NCBI GenBank assembly: GCA_005792355.1
Contig: SXSC01000063.1
Span: 1 to 56,321 of the forward strand
From: Opitutaceae bacterium
GTDB taxonomy: Bacteria > Verrucomicrobiota > Verrucomicrobiia > Opitutales > Opitutaceae
Direction: 5' to 3'
DNA length: 56,321 bases
Position 1 is the stretch's first letter, and the number at the start of each line of letters is the position of its first letter. Positions 1 to 7,572 of this stretch are shown in pieces. The notes beneath the pieces were generated by a model. It did not search any database, was not told the DNA's origin, and saw only the letters and a program-made list of their open reading frames with translations. Position numbers and translations under genes: made by a program.

Positions 1-74
1 AACAATAAAGTCCGAGTGGTGACCAGACGCTCATATGGTTTCCGAACCTATAGGGCAATGGAGGTGGCCCTATA

Positions 75-647
75 TCATAACCTTGGCCATTTGCCCGAAC
101 CGGAATGCGCCCATGAATTCTGCTGACCAAGCGTTTTTCGAAAAGGTGTGCTGTCAAAGAGCTGGCCTGGGAGGCGACCATGCAGTCCACGAGGTCGGCC
201 TCGATGAGCGCCGCAAATCGCCTTCGCCGGACTGGTTGGAGGACATGCTGCCATTGGCGAGGACGAAGCCGGCAATGCCGTGCGGGGCGTGGTGGCGATG
301 AAATGCTGTACCCAGGCGAAGTTAGCGTTGCCCTTTGGCGGGACGCCGAATTGACGCCGCTGCCGGGCGGCGCCCTGCGGGTCAACCACCGGCTGCTCCT
401 TCTCCGCTGGTGCTCCGCGCCAGCTCACGTCGTCGTCCTTGCGGAACCAGTCGTAGTAGTTGAACGTCGGGTTGGCGAGGACGTAGTCGGCGAGCGGGTC
501 GGGAAGAAGGTCGCGGCGGAAGGGCTCAGCGTATTCGTGGGCGAAGTCGACTTCGATTTCACGCAGAGAGCGGTAGATCACCGCGAGACGTCGGGAGGTA
601 GATTCCCGGGCACACAGCACTTCTTGATGGATTCCCGACACGATCAA
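75..647 (-). pseudogene. hsdM: Decayed type I restriction-modification methylase (HsdM) fragment
   Basis: The minus-strand reading carries pieces of the HsdM N6-adenine methylase. ADYVLANPTFNYYDWF corresponds to the catalytic NPPF motif region, and is followed by [18 protein letters not shown]. After that the family sequence continues in other frames: [20 protein letters not shown] in a second frame, then EADLVDCMV and LPGQLF in the original or a third frame. At least two frameshifts are therefore present, the NPPF motif is mutated to NPTF, and both ends of the gene are missing. No HsdS or HsdR partner is visible. The N-terminal 45 residues of the longest frame (near 510-647) do not clearly belong to HsdM and may be fused foreign sequence. 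I regard it as a dead relic of a type I system; the family assignment is confident, exact limits are not. Confidence 0.72.
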
Positions 648-920
648 TGACCCTGCGGACGGAGTCGCTATGCGCGAGGTTTTTCAGAACGTGATCTGCG
701 ACTCGACCCCCACCCCGGGCACCAGCTTCCGCTTATTCGCTACGCGGCTGAGCTTCCACCGTCGTGCTTCGCGCCATCGCGGACAAGACGGCTGGCGGGA
801 CAGTCCCACGCCGGCGGACCAGGGTGGAATCGATTCTACGGGGTCAGTTTGGCGCCGGTCTCTCCGATCGTTTTTGCACCGCAGAGACGGGACCAGCAGG
901 GGGAGGATGAGGCCCGCCGA
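648..920. other. Intergenic stretch without recognisable gene
   Basis: No convincing coding frame. Around 878-890 there is a short ACCGCAGAGACGGGACC-like piece. It resembles the degenerate CGCAGAGAC/CACGGAT-type dispersed sequences seen elsewhere in the window (near 7416 and 12388). Confidence 0.4.
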
Positions 921-2219
921 CTACCGATCTCCCGTCAGCCCGCCGCCGGCCGGAGCGCCGACGCGGCGGACGAGATGGTGCACGGCCCCGACGATCCGCG
1001 CTTCGGCCGATTCGGCCAGCGGAGCGGGCAGGGCGCTCCAGAGCGTCGCACGGCCAGCCTCGTATCCGCCTTCCTGTTGCACGCGGCGCGTGGGCAGATA
1101 ACCCATGAGGTCGTTGCTGTAACCCGCCACCCAGACCACGGGTCCGCCGAAGGCGGCCTTGAAGCGCAGGGCGTATTCGGCGACCGGTTCGCCGCCCAGC
1201 GCGATAAGCAGCAGTTCGTCGCCCAGGCGCCACACCTGCACCGGCCAGGAAACACTGGTGACGAGAGGGCGCTGCTCCGCCAGCGCGGCGAGCAGAAAGG
1301 CGGCTTTCCGGCGGCGCGGCGGATCGTCGGACCGCAGGTCAGCTTCCAACTCGGCGAACGCGGGCAGCGGCTGCAACTCGAGCACGACCTCCTCGAACGC
1401 TGCCTGCAGCGATCCCGCGACCTCGCGTCCGCCGCGAGTCCAGCCCCGCTGAATTTCATCGGCGAGCGCCTGGCCGTGCGCGCGCGCGTGTTCGAGGGTG
1501 CCGCGCGGCGCCGGGTCCTGATCGGCCCCGGTCCCGGCGAGGAACAACGCCGTGGCGCCGGAAAATATTTTTTCCACGATCGCTTGCGCGACGCCGGAGT
1601 AGTCACCGTGGAATTCACCGCACGCCGGCGGCAGCGTGAGATTGTGACACGCGTAGCCGAACACGAGGGCGAGCGGGCGGCCGTCCAGGCGGCACGCCGC
1701 CAACACCGGGAGGTCATGGTCAACCGGGCCGGGCGGAGTGCGGCGATTCTTTGCGAAGCCGGCGCGGAGCGATTGCACGCGCAGGGTGGCGGGCTCGAGG
1801 CGTTCGAGCGCGGTGCCAATCAAGGTTGCAAGGGTTTCCTCCAACTGCGCGACGTACGGGGCGATCCTGGCGGCAAACTCCGGCGGGATTTCGAAGAAGG
1901 GAACTTTGTCGGGCCGGACCTCCGGGCCGGTGTGCGTATGCGAGGCGTTGAAGAGCAGTCGCTCGCGCGGAAGGTTCCAGCGCTGGAGCACGCGCGCCAC
2001 GACGGCGTCGGCCAAGGTGCGGGGAATCGCGATCAAGTCTGCTGTCACGACCACCACGCGCTCACCGTTGGCGTCCTCCAGCGCAAGGGCCTTGGCAAAG
2101 AGATCGCCCGCCGTGCCCGTCGACGCCTGGCGGCGCGCCGCCCAACCGGCGAGCCACATGCTCTCGGTGGGGGTGATGACGGTGGACGCGACGCCGGCTT
2201 TCCAAGTCGGGGGATTCAT
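921..2219 (-). CDS. Neutral/alkaline ceramidase-like hydrolase (short form)
   Basis: A 432-residue protein resembling the N-terminal catalytic domain of neutral/alkaline non-lysosomal ceramidases (PF04734). These are zinc amidases that cleave the N-acyl bond of sphingolipids. Visible signatures are KAGVASTVITP at the N-terminus, the metal-ligand-like SHTHTGPE at residues 93-100, GYACHNLTLPP near residue 205, and FHGDYSG in the position of the family's nucleophile loop. True ceramidases are about 650-700 residues with a C-terminal Ig-like domain; this protein lacks it, and many such short proteins in Verrucomicrobiota and Planctomycetota have unknown substrates. No signal peptide is evident. 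I chose the ATG at 2219 because homology starts there; an in-frame ATG at 2264 adds 15 unlikely residues. It follows the SDR gene by 51 bp on the same strand, so the two probably form an operon. Substrate is unknown. Confidence 0.85.
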   Translation of the reverse strand: MNPPTWKAGVASTVITPTESMWLAGWAARRQASTGTAGDLFAKALALEDANGERVVVVTADLIAIPRTLADAVVARVLQRWNLPRERLLFNASHTHTGPEVRPDKVPFFEIPPEFAARIAPYVAQLEETLATLIGTALERLEPATLRVQSLRAGFAKNRRTPPGPVDHDLPVLAACRLDGRPLALVFGYACHNLTLPPACGEFHGDYSGVAQAIVEKIFSGATALFLAGTGADQDPAPRGTLEHARAHGQALADEIQRGWTRGGREVAGSLQAAFEEVVLELQPLPAFAELEADLRSDDPPRRRKAAFLLAALAEQRPLVTSVSWPVQVWRLGDELLLIALGGEPVAEYALRFKAAFGGPVVWVAGYSNDLMGYLPTRRVQQEGGYEAGRATLWSALPAPLAESAEARIVGAVHHLVRRVGAPAGGGLTGDR

Positions 2220-2270
2220 TTCAGCAATACCAGTTTCACCACGAAGCGTTTTTGGGTCGCCCAAAAACGC

Positions 2271-3023
2271 TCACATCGCCGTCCAGCCGCCGTCCACGGG
2301 CAGGACGGCGCCGGTCACGTAGGACGACTCGTCGGAGGCGAGATAGAGGGCGGCGTCGGCAATCTCGCGCGGTTCGCCGATGCGACCGAGAAACGTCTTG
2401 CTGAGCTGGCGCTGGTGCAGCTCCGAACCGGCCGCGGGCGAGATGCGGGTCTTGATCGCCCCCGCGCAGATGACGTTGCAGCGAATATTGTGCGCACCGT
2501 AGTCGTAGGCCACGCTGCGGGTCAGGCCGACGATGGCGGTCTTGATCGCCGTGTAAGCCGCCGAGTTGCGCCCGCCCACGAGGCTCTGCACCGAGCCGAT
2601 GTTGACGATCGCGCCGCTTTTTTGGCGGAGCATAAACGGCACCACGCCCTGCGTGAACCATTGGGTGCCCATCAGTGAAACGCGGAAACATTTCTCCCAC
2701 TCGTCGTCGGTGGCGTCGCCGGCGTTGTGCCAGGTGCTGGCGAGGTAGGCGGCGTTGTTGCAGAGGATGTCGATGCGGCCGTGGCGGGCGGCGGCGGTCT
2801 CCACCACGCGGGTGACCTCCGCGGGATGAGCGACGTCGCAGGGAAGAAAGGTGGCGTCGCCCCCCGCGTGCCGGAACTCCGCCGCGGCGGCCTCGCCGGC
2901 CGCGGTGTCGCGGGAGCACATGAAGACGATGGCGCCTTCCGCGGCGTAGCGGTCGGCGATGGCGCGGCCGATGCCGTGGCCGGCGCCCGTGACGATGGCG
3001 ATTCGGTCTTGGAGACGTTTCAT
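2271..3023 (-). CDS. SDR family NAD(P)-dependent oxidoreductase
   Basis: Classical short-chain dehydrogenase/reductase of 250 residues. The cofactor-binding TGAGHGIG motif is at residues 12-19, CNNAA marks the following beta strand, and the catalytic triad is GSVQS (Ser) with YTAIK (Tyr and Lys). The C-terminal VTGAVLPVDGGW is the usual SDR tail. The ATG at 3023 places TGxxxGIG at the normal distance; a longer in-frame extension upstream has no SDR character. The enzyme is expected to oxidise a secondary alcohol or reduce a ketone in the cytoplasm, with unknown substrate. It lies 51 bp upstream of the ceramidase-like hydrolase on the same strand, which suggests co-transcription and perhaps processing of a product of that hydrolase. 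Confidence 0.9.
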   Translation of the reverse strand: MKRLQDRIAIVTGAGHGIGRAIADRYAAEGAIVFMCSRDTAAGEAAAAEFRHAGGDATFLPCDVAHPAEVTRVVETAAARHGRIDILCNNAAYLASTWHNAGDATDDEWEKCFRVSLMGTQWFTQGVVPFMLRQKSGAIVNIGSVQSLVGGRNSAAYTAIKTAIVGLTRSVAYDYGAHNIRCNVICAGAIKTRISPAAGSELHQRQLSKTFLGRIGEPREIADAALYLASDESSYVTGAVLPVDGGWTAM

Positions 3024-3333
3024 GATGAATTGAGCGAATTGGCCGCGAAGCACGCCGCAATCGCCAAGATCGGATTCTGGCTCGGTCTCGGCGCTCTTTG
3101 CAATATTATGCCTGAACAGCTGTTTTCCTGCGCGCAGCTTCAAGCCACGGAAATTGAACAGTGGGTAACAAAGAGAACGAAGCGTCGTTCGTCTCCCTCC
3201 GGGCTGGAGGCCGATCACGCTCCGGGCCGGAAGCCGCTCCCTTCGTTTGCTTCGTTGCCTTCGGTGCGTCGGATTGGAGTTCAAGCTTTGCTTGCCCGCC
3301 GGCGGCGGGTTGCGGCTGCGCGGCGGTAGGCTC
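3024..3333. other. Intergenic region with degenerate repeat sequence
   Basis: About 310 bp with no supported gene. It contains GTAACAAAGAGAACGAAG near 3164-3181, and later CTTCGTTTGCTTCGTTGCC near 3241-3260. These look like partial inverted copies of a dispersed non-coding repeat. The promoter of the SDR/ceramidase pair should lie within the first 100-150 bp. Confidence 0.4.
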
Positions 3334-4473
3334 TCAGTGCCTGCTCTTTGGTTCAGCTGCCGGCGTTGAGTTCATTTCCAAGGGATCTGAAACCCCAAAG
3401 CGGGCGGAAAACGCCGGCGAAGTCCGGGTGCGAATTCCGGAATCGCTCTGCGAAAAAAAGATGCAAGGGATGCCGTGTGCCTGCGCCCAGGCGAAGCCGG
3501 CCTCTTCGCCCATGACCATCAGGGCGGTGGCGAGGGCATCGGCCCGGGCGCTGTCGCGATCGACCACGCTGACCGAACTCAGAGTGCCCGGAACCGGCCG
3601 GCCGGTGCGCGGATCCAGGAGATGGGAATACCGCCGTTGGGCCTGATCGAAAAAATTGCGATAGTCGCCGGAGGTGGAAAGCGCGGAATCCGTCAGCTCG
3701 AGGATGCGAGCGATCTTCGTCCCGGCGGGATCGGGACGTTCGACGCCGACCCGCCATGCGTTGTGTCCGGGGCGCCCGCCGCGGACGCGGATCTCCCCGC
3801 CGATGGCGATCAGATAGGCGGTGCCTCCGTGTTGCTCAATCACTGTGGCGACCTCTTCGCAGGCATAGCCCTTGGCGATGCCCGAGAGGTCGATGGTCAG
3901 ATCGGCACTCCGCTTTCGTAGCGCCGGGGGTGACAGCCGTACCTCCAGTTTCCGGTAGTCTACCCGCCGCAAGGCCCGGGTGATCGCCGCGGCGCCGGGC
4001 GGCGTGGCCGGGGCCGGCTCCGGTCCGAAGCCCCAGACGCAAACGAGGGGATAGATCGTGAGATCGAACGCACCGGTCGTCAGGCGGCTGATGGGCTGGG
4101 CGCGATCGACCACTGCGGCCGTTTCCGGCCCGACCGGGAACCAGTCGGTGCCGGCGTAGGCGTTGAAACGGGAAACGTCGGAGGTTGTTCGATATGTCGA
4201 CAGCGCAGCCTCGAGCTGGTCGAGCCGTTGTTGGATCGCGGCCGGAAGGGCGCCCTCGGTCCGCTGGGCCTGGCCGGTGACGACGGCGACCGAAAAAGTC
4301 GTGCCCATGGTGCGACCGTTGATTCGCTCGAGGCCGTCGTCGGCCGCGCCGGCCGGGTGCGCGCCAAGGATCATGGCGCAAAGCAGGGGGCCGCCCCACT
4401 CGCGCCGGCACTTCAATCCCCCGGGCCGCTGCGTGGGGGCCACGCCGCGGTGGGAGCATCGTTTTGGCGGCAT
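3334..4473 (-). CDS. apbE: FAD:protein FMN transferase (ApbE family)
   Basis: ApbE-type flavin transferase of about 379 residues. It covalently attaches FMN from FAD to Thr or Ser residues of exported flavoproteins such as Rnf, Nqr or FMN-binding-domain proteins. Family signatures are GRTMGTTFSV near the mature N-terminus, LTTGAFDLTIYPLVCVWGFG, LTIDLSGIAKGYACEEV, GGEIRVRG, STSGDYRNFF, YSHLLDPRTGRP, and DADALATALMVMG in the form RADALATALMVMG (the metal-site region). An export signal precedes the domain (LLCAMILGAHPAGA then ADD), as expected for a periplasmic enzyme. The ATG at 4473 gives a basic stretch followed by the hydrophobic core; a shorter start at the Met of MILGAHPAGA is possible. 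No obvious flavoprotein target is adjacent. Confidence 0.88.
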   Translation of the reverse strand: MPPKRCSHRGVAPTQRPGGLKCRREWGGPLLCAMILGAHPAGAADDGLERINGRTMGTTFSVAVVTGQAQRTEGALPAAIQQRLDQLEAALSTYRTTSDVSRFNAYAGTDWFPVGPETAAVVDRAQPISRLTTGAFDLTIYPLVCVWGFGPEPAPATPPGAAAITRALRRVDYRKLEVRLSPPALRKRSADLTIDLSGIAKGYACEEVATVIEQHGGTAYLIAIGGEIRVRGGRPGHNAWRVGVERPDPAGTKIARILELTDSALSTSGDYRNFFDQAQRRYSHLLDPRTGRPVPGTLSSVSVVDRDSARADALATALMVMGEEAGFAWAQAHGIPCIFFSQSDSGIRTRTSPAFSARFGVSDPLEMNSTPAAEPKSRH

Positions 4474-4568
4474 GCCTGTGGCGAAATAACTTTGGTCAGC
4501 AACCATGGGAAGGGTGGCGTCAGCAAAGCCGTCTGGTCGCATGGGGCAAACCGAACATCTGCCCCCGG

Positions 4569-4801
4569 GGTGGGGCGAACTCCCCTCGGGGCCAGTGGGA
4601 TCAAATTGACCTGTCCCTTGAAGAGCGCCCGGGGGGCAGGCTCAAATTGGCCTGTCCCTTGTAGCGCGCGCCCAGAGGTGGGATCAAATTGGCCTGTCCC
4701 TTGTAGCGCGCGCCCGGGCGGCAGTCCGGGGTGCGGGCGAACTCCCCTTGAGGCCCGTGGGGTGAGACTGAATTGGCCTGTCCCTTGTAGCGCGCCCGGG
4801 G
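4569..4801. repeat. Cluster of imperfect direct repeats
   Basis: Four copies of a unit containing CAAATTGGCCTGTCCCTTG (or a close variant) occur near 4602, 4651, 4684 and 4770. Three are followed by TAGCGCGC and a G/C-rich run. A second block, GGCGAACTCCCCT followed by a GGCCAGTGGG or GGCCCGTGGG segment, occurs near 4573-4599 and again near 4735-4762. The larger period is therefore about 160 bp with internal sub-repeats. Minus-strand frames across the units give a repeated ARYKGQAN peptide, but stops and lack of context make coding unlikely. Confidence 0.75.
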
Positions 4802-4863
4802 GCAGTCGTTCGATTGATTCCCAGGGGATCGCATGCTCCGAAGCTTGCTTCGGCTTGGTTGGA

Positions 4864-4970
4864 TGTAGGAGCGGCATTACGCCGCGATGGTTTGGTCCGA
4901 CGAGAAATCGCGGGGTGAACCCGCTTGTCTCCTGCAGCTTCCATCAGATGCCCCGCCGCTTGCGGCGGGG
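4864..4970. repeat. REP-like inverted pair (TGTAGGAGCGG family) plus hairpin
   Basis: At 4864-4890 lies TGTAGGAGCGGCATTACGCC continuing into GCGATGG. Its partner in inverted orientation is at 4901-4936 (ATCGCGGGGTGAACCCGC then TTGTCTCCTGCA). The first resembles copies at 24323-24349 and 41410-41433. Immediately after is a strong hairpin at 4951-4970 with arms CCCCGCCGC and GCGGCGGGG. Confidence 0.6.
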
Positions 4971-5070
4971 TTGTTCGCTTGGAGAGGGCGCCCGCGGACC
5001 CCGGCTGCGCGCAACGCACACGCCGGCCCGTCGGGATAAACCCAAAAGCGGTTCGCATCCTGGCCGGTGC

Positions 5071-5345
5071 CGTACGCATGGCGGCGATGGAGATGGTCAG
5101 GCCCTTCTCGCAGTAGATCGCCTTGCCCGCGGCGACGGCGTCGAGGACCCTTTTCTCGTGCCAGTGATCCGGCGTGGCGATCACGACCGCCTCGACCTTG
5201 GGGTCGGCGAGCAGGTCGTGGTAGTCTTTGTACCGTTTGGCTCCGGGATTGCCGCAGGCCTGCAGGCCGCGCGCAACGTGCGGGCCATAGACATCGCAAA
5301 GGGCGACCACTTTGGCTTCGGGAATTGCAGAGCTAAGAAATGCGC
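5071..5345 (-). pseudogene. Truncated Gfo/Idh/MocA oxidoreductase fragment
   Basis: Minus-strand coding remnant of the NAD(P)-binding domain of a Gfo/Idh/MocA dehydrogenase. It includes AKVVALCDVYGPHVARGL, YKDYHDLLADPKVEAVVIAT, PDHWHEKRVLDAVAAGKAIY and CEKGLTISIA. The EKG/EKP lysine region is intact. The start of the Rossmann fold (GxGxxG) is missing upstream, and the frame runs into unrelated repeat sequence right after CEKGLTISIAAMR. It is broken at both ends, so it is a pseudogene scrap of roughly 90 residues. It sits next to the repeat cluster, which may have mediated the deletion. Confidence 0.8.
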
Positions 5346-5483
5346 ACCTTTCGCCAAAGAGTGCTGCGCGGCGGGCGGCCGACTGAGGTAGTGTCCTGCC
5401 GTTCTTTCCACCTTTTGGCAGCGTCGTCGTGACGTGGGATGATAGCCCCATGGAGAATCGAGCCCTCCTGCTGCCGCCACTTT

Positions 5484-5515
5484 TCGCCGCCGGCCCAACC
5501 GGCGGCGATTTTTTT
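5484..5515 (+). terminator. Strong intrinsic terminator, plus strand
   Basis: Perfect 10-bp stem: TCGCCGCCGG at 5484-5493, loop CCCAA, CCGGCGGCGA at 5499-5508. It is followed directly by seven T residues at 5509-5515. This is a textbook Rho-independent terminator reading rightward, yet no intact plus-strand gene ends upstream. It is probably a leftover of a lost gene or marks an unannotated transcript. Confidence 0.7.
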
Positions 5516-5711
5516 CCGGGGACCGCCTAACCCAAATTTCACCGCCATGAAGAGGATTCTCAGCGAAATTTTCGTCCCCGACTTGTCGGGGGAGCGATCA
5601 CATCGCGGTTAACCCCGACGAAGTCGGCCCGCCAGGGCGAAGATTTCACGCCTCTACGTATGCTGCGATCCGTCCGCATCGTGCATTTCTGCCACGATTT
5701 TGATCGTTCCA

Positions 5712-5806
5712 CAGGGAGCGGCGGTTTCCCCACCGCCGAAGAACCGTCGGCCGACCGTAGTTGGGCGGTTGGGCAACCGCCCCTCCTTCGGTTGCGGTTG
5801 CCGCGT
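5712..5806. repeat. Two-hairpin dispersed repeat, family A copy 1
   Basis: GAGCGGCGGTTTCCCCACCG starts one hairpin and GGGCGGTTGGGCAACCGCCC the second, followed by CTCCTTCGG. Related copies lie at 12433-12536, 28805-28900 and 46234-46333. The rest of 5346-6036 outside this element and the terminator shows no supported gene and should include the promoter of the following gene. Confidence 0.7.
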
Positions 5807-6036
5807 TGGGAAATCTTCGGGCTGACTCTGCGCCTCGTGGTCTGCCGCCGCCCGGTCGCACGTGGGCCAACCGGCGCGGGGTTTTTACTCGCAGAAAGCG
5901 AATCCTTCGCTTGAGTTTCGGCGCGACCATCCGTTGCCCCCGGGAGTCCGTTGCTGGCTGAAGCACCGGCGGCCCGTTTCGGTGCGACGCGGTGAAAGCA
6001 CGACCATCCCCCGGAATTTCCAACAGCATCAAAGCC

Positions 6037-7314
6037 ATGAATCGGCGTCGTTTCATCCTCAAATCCCTCGGTGCATCCCTGGCCCTCCCCGCACTTCCTT
6101 CGCTCCTGGCCAGTGCCGTGGGGAAAAAATCCGCCGTGCAGACAGCCAAGGGCGCGGGTGTCGGGTCGCGGCGGTTCGTCGCGATCGGGAATCTGCTTGG
6201 CTATCAGGTGAAACAGCTGTTTCCCGAAACCACGGGCGCGGCCTACGAGCAGACCACGCTGCTCAAGCCGCTTTGGGACGTGCGCAAGCACCTGACGGTT
6301 TATCGCGGACTCGACCACGGCATCAAGGGGGGCCACTTCGCGGTCCATTCGTTTCTCTCGGGCGTGCTCAATTCCGAAGCGCAAAACCGGCCCGGCGGCA
6401 ATGTCTCCATCGACCAGTTCATGGCCGACGAAATCGGTTTCCAGACACGCTTCCCCTCGCTGACGGTCGGCTCGGAGGGCGGCATCCACGGCGGCTGCCA
6501 GATCGCGTGGACGAAGTCCGGGGTGCGCGTGCCGCCCATCACGGGCCCGGCCGAGTTGTTCGACCGGCTCTTTGTCAGCGACTCCCAGGAGCGCCAGGAC
6601 CGGCGCAATCAGGAGAACCGGTTGCAGGCCTCCATTCTGGATTCCGGACTGGCGGACGCGAACCGTCTCTCCAAGCAGGTCAACCGCGAGGACAAGGCGA
6701 AGCTGGACGAGTACTTCACCTCGATTCGCGACGTCGAGAAGCGCCTCGAACTCCGCCAGCGGTGGGCCAGCCAGCCCAAGCCGAAGCCGCCCTTCGACCG
6801 GCCGGAGAACCGGAACCGGGTCCAGGATCTGCCGATGCTCTATGAGCTGATCGCGCTGGCGCTGCAGACGGATTCGACGCGCATCGCCACGCTGGAAATC
6901 GGCGGCGATTTTTTGCCACAGGACCTTGGCATCGACAAGGCCTACCACGGCCTCTCGCACCACGGCAACGACGAGGCCGCGATCAAGCACCTCATCACGC
7001 TCGAGACCTATCAGATCGATCAGTTCGGAAAATTTCTCGCCCGCCTGGCCAAGCTGGAGGACGGCGAGCGGACCTTGCTCGACTCGACGTCGGTGCTTTT
7101 CGGCAGCGGCATCGGCGATGCGAACACCCACAAGAACTCCGACCTCCCGATCATTCTCGCCGGCGGCGGCTATCGTCATGGCGAGTTCAAAAAGGTCCCG
7201 TCGGCGGGGCCGAACAAGGTGCCCCTGTGCAATCTCTACGTCGACATCGCGCAGCGCATGGGCGTCGAGACTGACTCGTTCGGCAACAGCACCGGTAGGT
7301 TCGGGATCGTGTAA
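6037..7314 (+). CDS. DUF1552 domain protein with twin-arginine-like leader
   Basis: A 425-residue protein of the DUF1552 family (PF07586), found mainly in Planctomycetota, Verrucomicrobiota and Myxococcota. The leader NRRRFILKSLGASLALPALPSLL looks like a twin-arginine export signal. Family landmarks are TVYRGLDHGIKGGHFAVHSF, PSLTVGSEGG, QDLPMLYELIALALQTDSTR, YHGLSHHGND, and the C-terminal LLDSTSVLFGSGIGDANTH and LPIILAGGG. The fold is related to sulfatase/DUF1501-type phosphatases, but no reaction is established. The ATG at 6037 places the RRR motif at the N-terminus; the in-frame ATG at 5992 only adds non-signal sequence. It precedes the DUF1587/DUF1592 cytochrome protein, its near-universal genomic partner. 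The order is reversed relative to the commonest arrangement. Both are probably secreted and act together. Confidence 0.9.
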   Translation: MNRRRFILKSLGASLALPALPSLLASAVGKKSAVQTAKGAGVGSRRFVAIGNLLGYQVKQLFPETTGAAYEQTTLLKPLWDVRKHLTVYRGLDHGIKGGHFAVHSFLSGVLNSEAQNRPGGNVSIDQFMADEIGFQTRFPSLTVGSEGGIHGGCQIAWTKSGVRVPPITGPAELFDRLFVSDSQERQDRRNQENRLQASILDSGLADANRLSKQVNREDKAKLDEYFTSIRDVEKRLELRQRWASQPKPKPPFDRPENRNRVQDLPMLYELIALALQTDSTRIATLEIGGDFLPQDLGIDKAYHGLSHHGNDEAAIKHLITLETYQIDQFGKFLARLAKLEDGERTLLDSTSVLFGSGIGDANTHKNSDLPIILAGGGYRHGEFKKVPSAGPNKVPLCNLYVDIAQRMGVETDSFGNSTGRFGIV

Positions 7315-7415
7315 GGTGGAGTCCGAGGAACCACCCGAAAAGGATCCAATCTTTGCCCCAGAGAACACGGAGTCCGAGCCGGAGTGCACCGAGCAATTCC
7401 CCAGAAATTGGCCAC

Positions 7416-7490
7416 GGATCACCCGGATGAGCACGGTTCCAATCCCTGCCTTTATCCGTGATGATCCGTGAAATCCGTGGTGAAAAATTT
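7416..7490. repeat. CACGGAT-type dispersed non-coding repeat
   Basis: GGCCACGGATCACCCGGATG, then TTATCCGTGATGATCCGTGA, then AATCCGTGG form an imperfect inverted array of CACGGAT/ATCCGTG words. A related degenerate piece occurs at 20883-20912. Its presence upstream of the next gene argues that the gene starts downstream of it. Confidence 0.5.
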
Positions 7491-7572
7491 TTGTTTCCTC
7501 ATTTTCCGTGACCCCGGGGTTTCCTCTGTGACCTCTGGGTCGAAAGATTGGGTCCGAACATTTCGCACGTCG

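Noticed and set aside
849-2678. Long plus-strand open frame of 609 codons
   Set aside because: It is the complement of the ceramidase-like and SDR genes; high GC opens false frames and its translation has no family features.
4569-4801. CRISPR array or tandem-repeat gene
   Set aside because: Unit spacing is irregular and units have different flanks; the minus-strand frame with ARYKGQAN repeats has no start context or homology.
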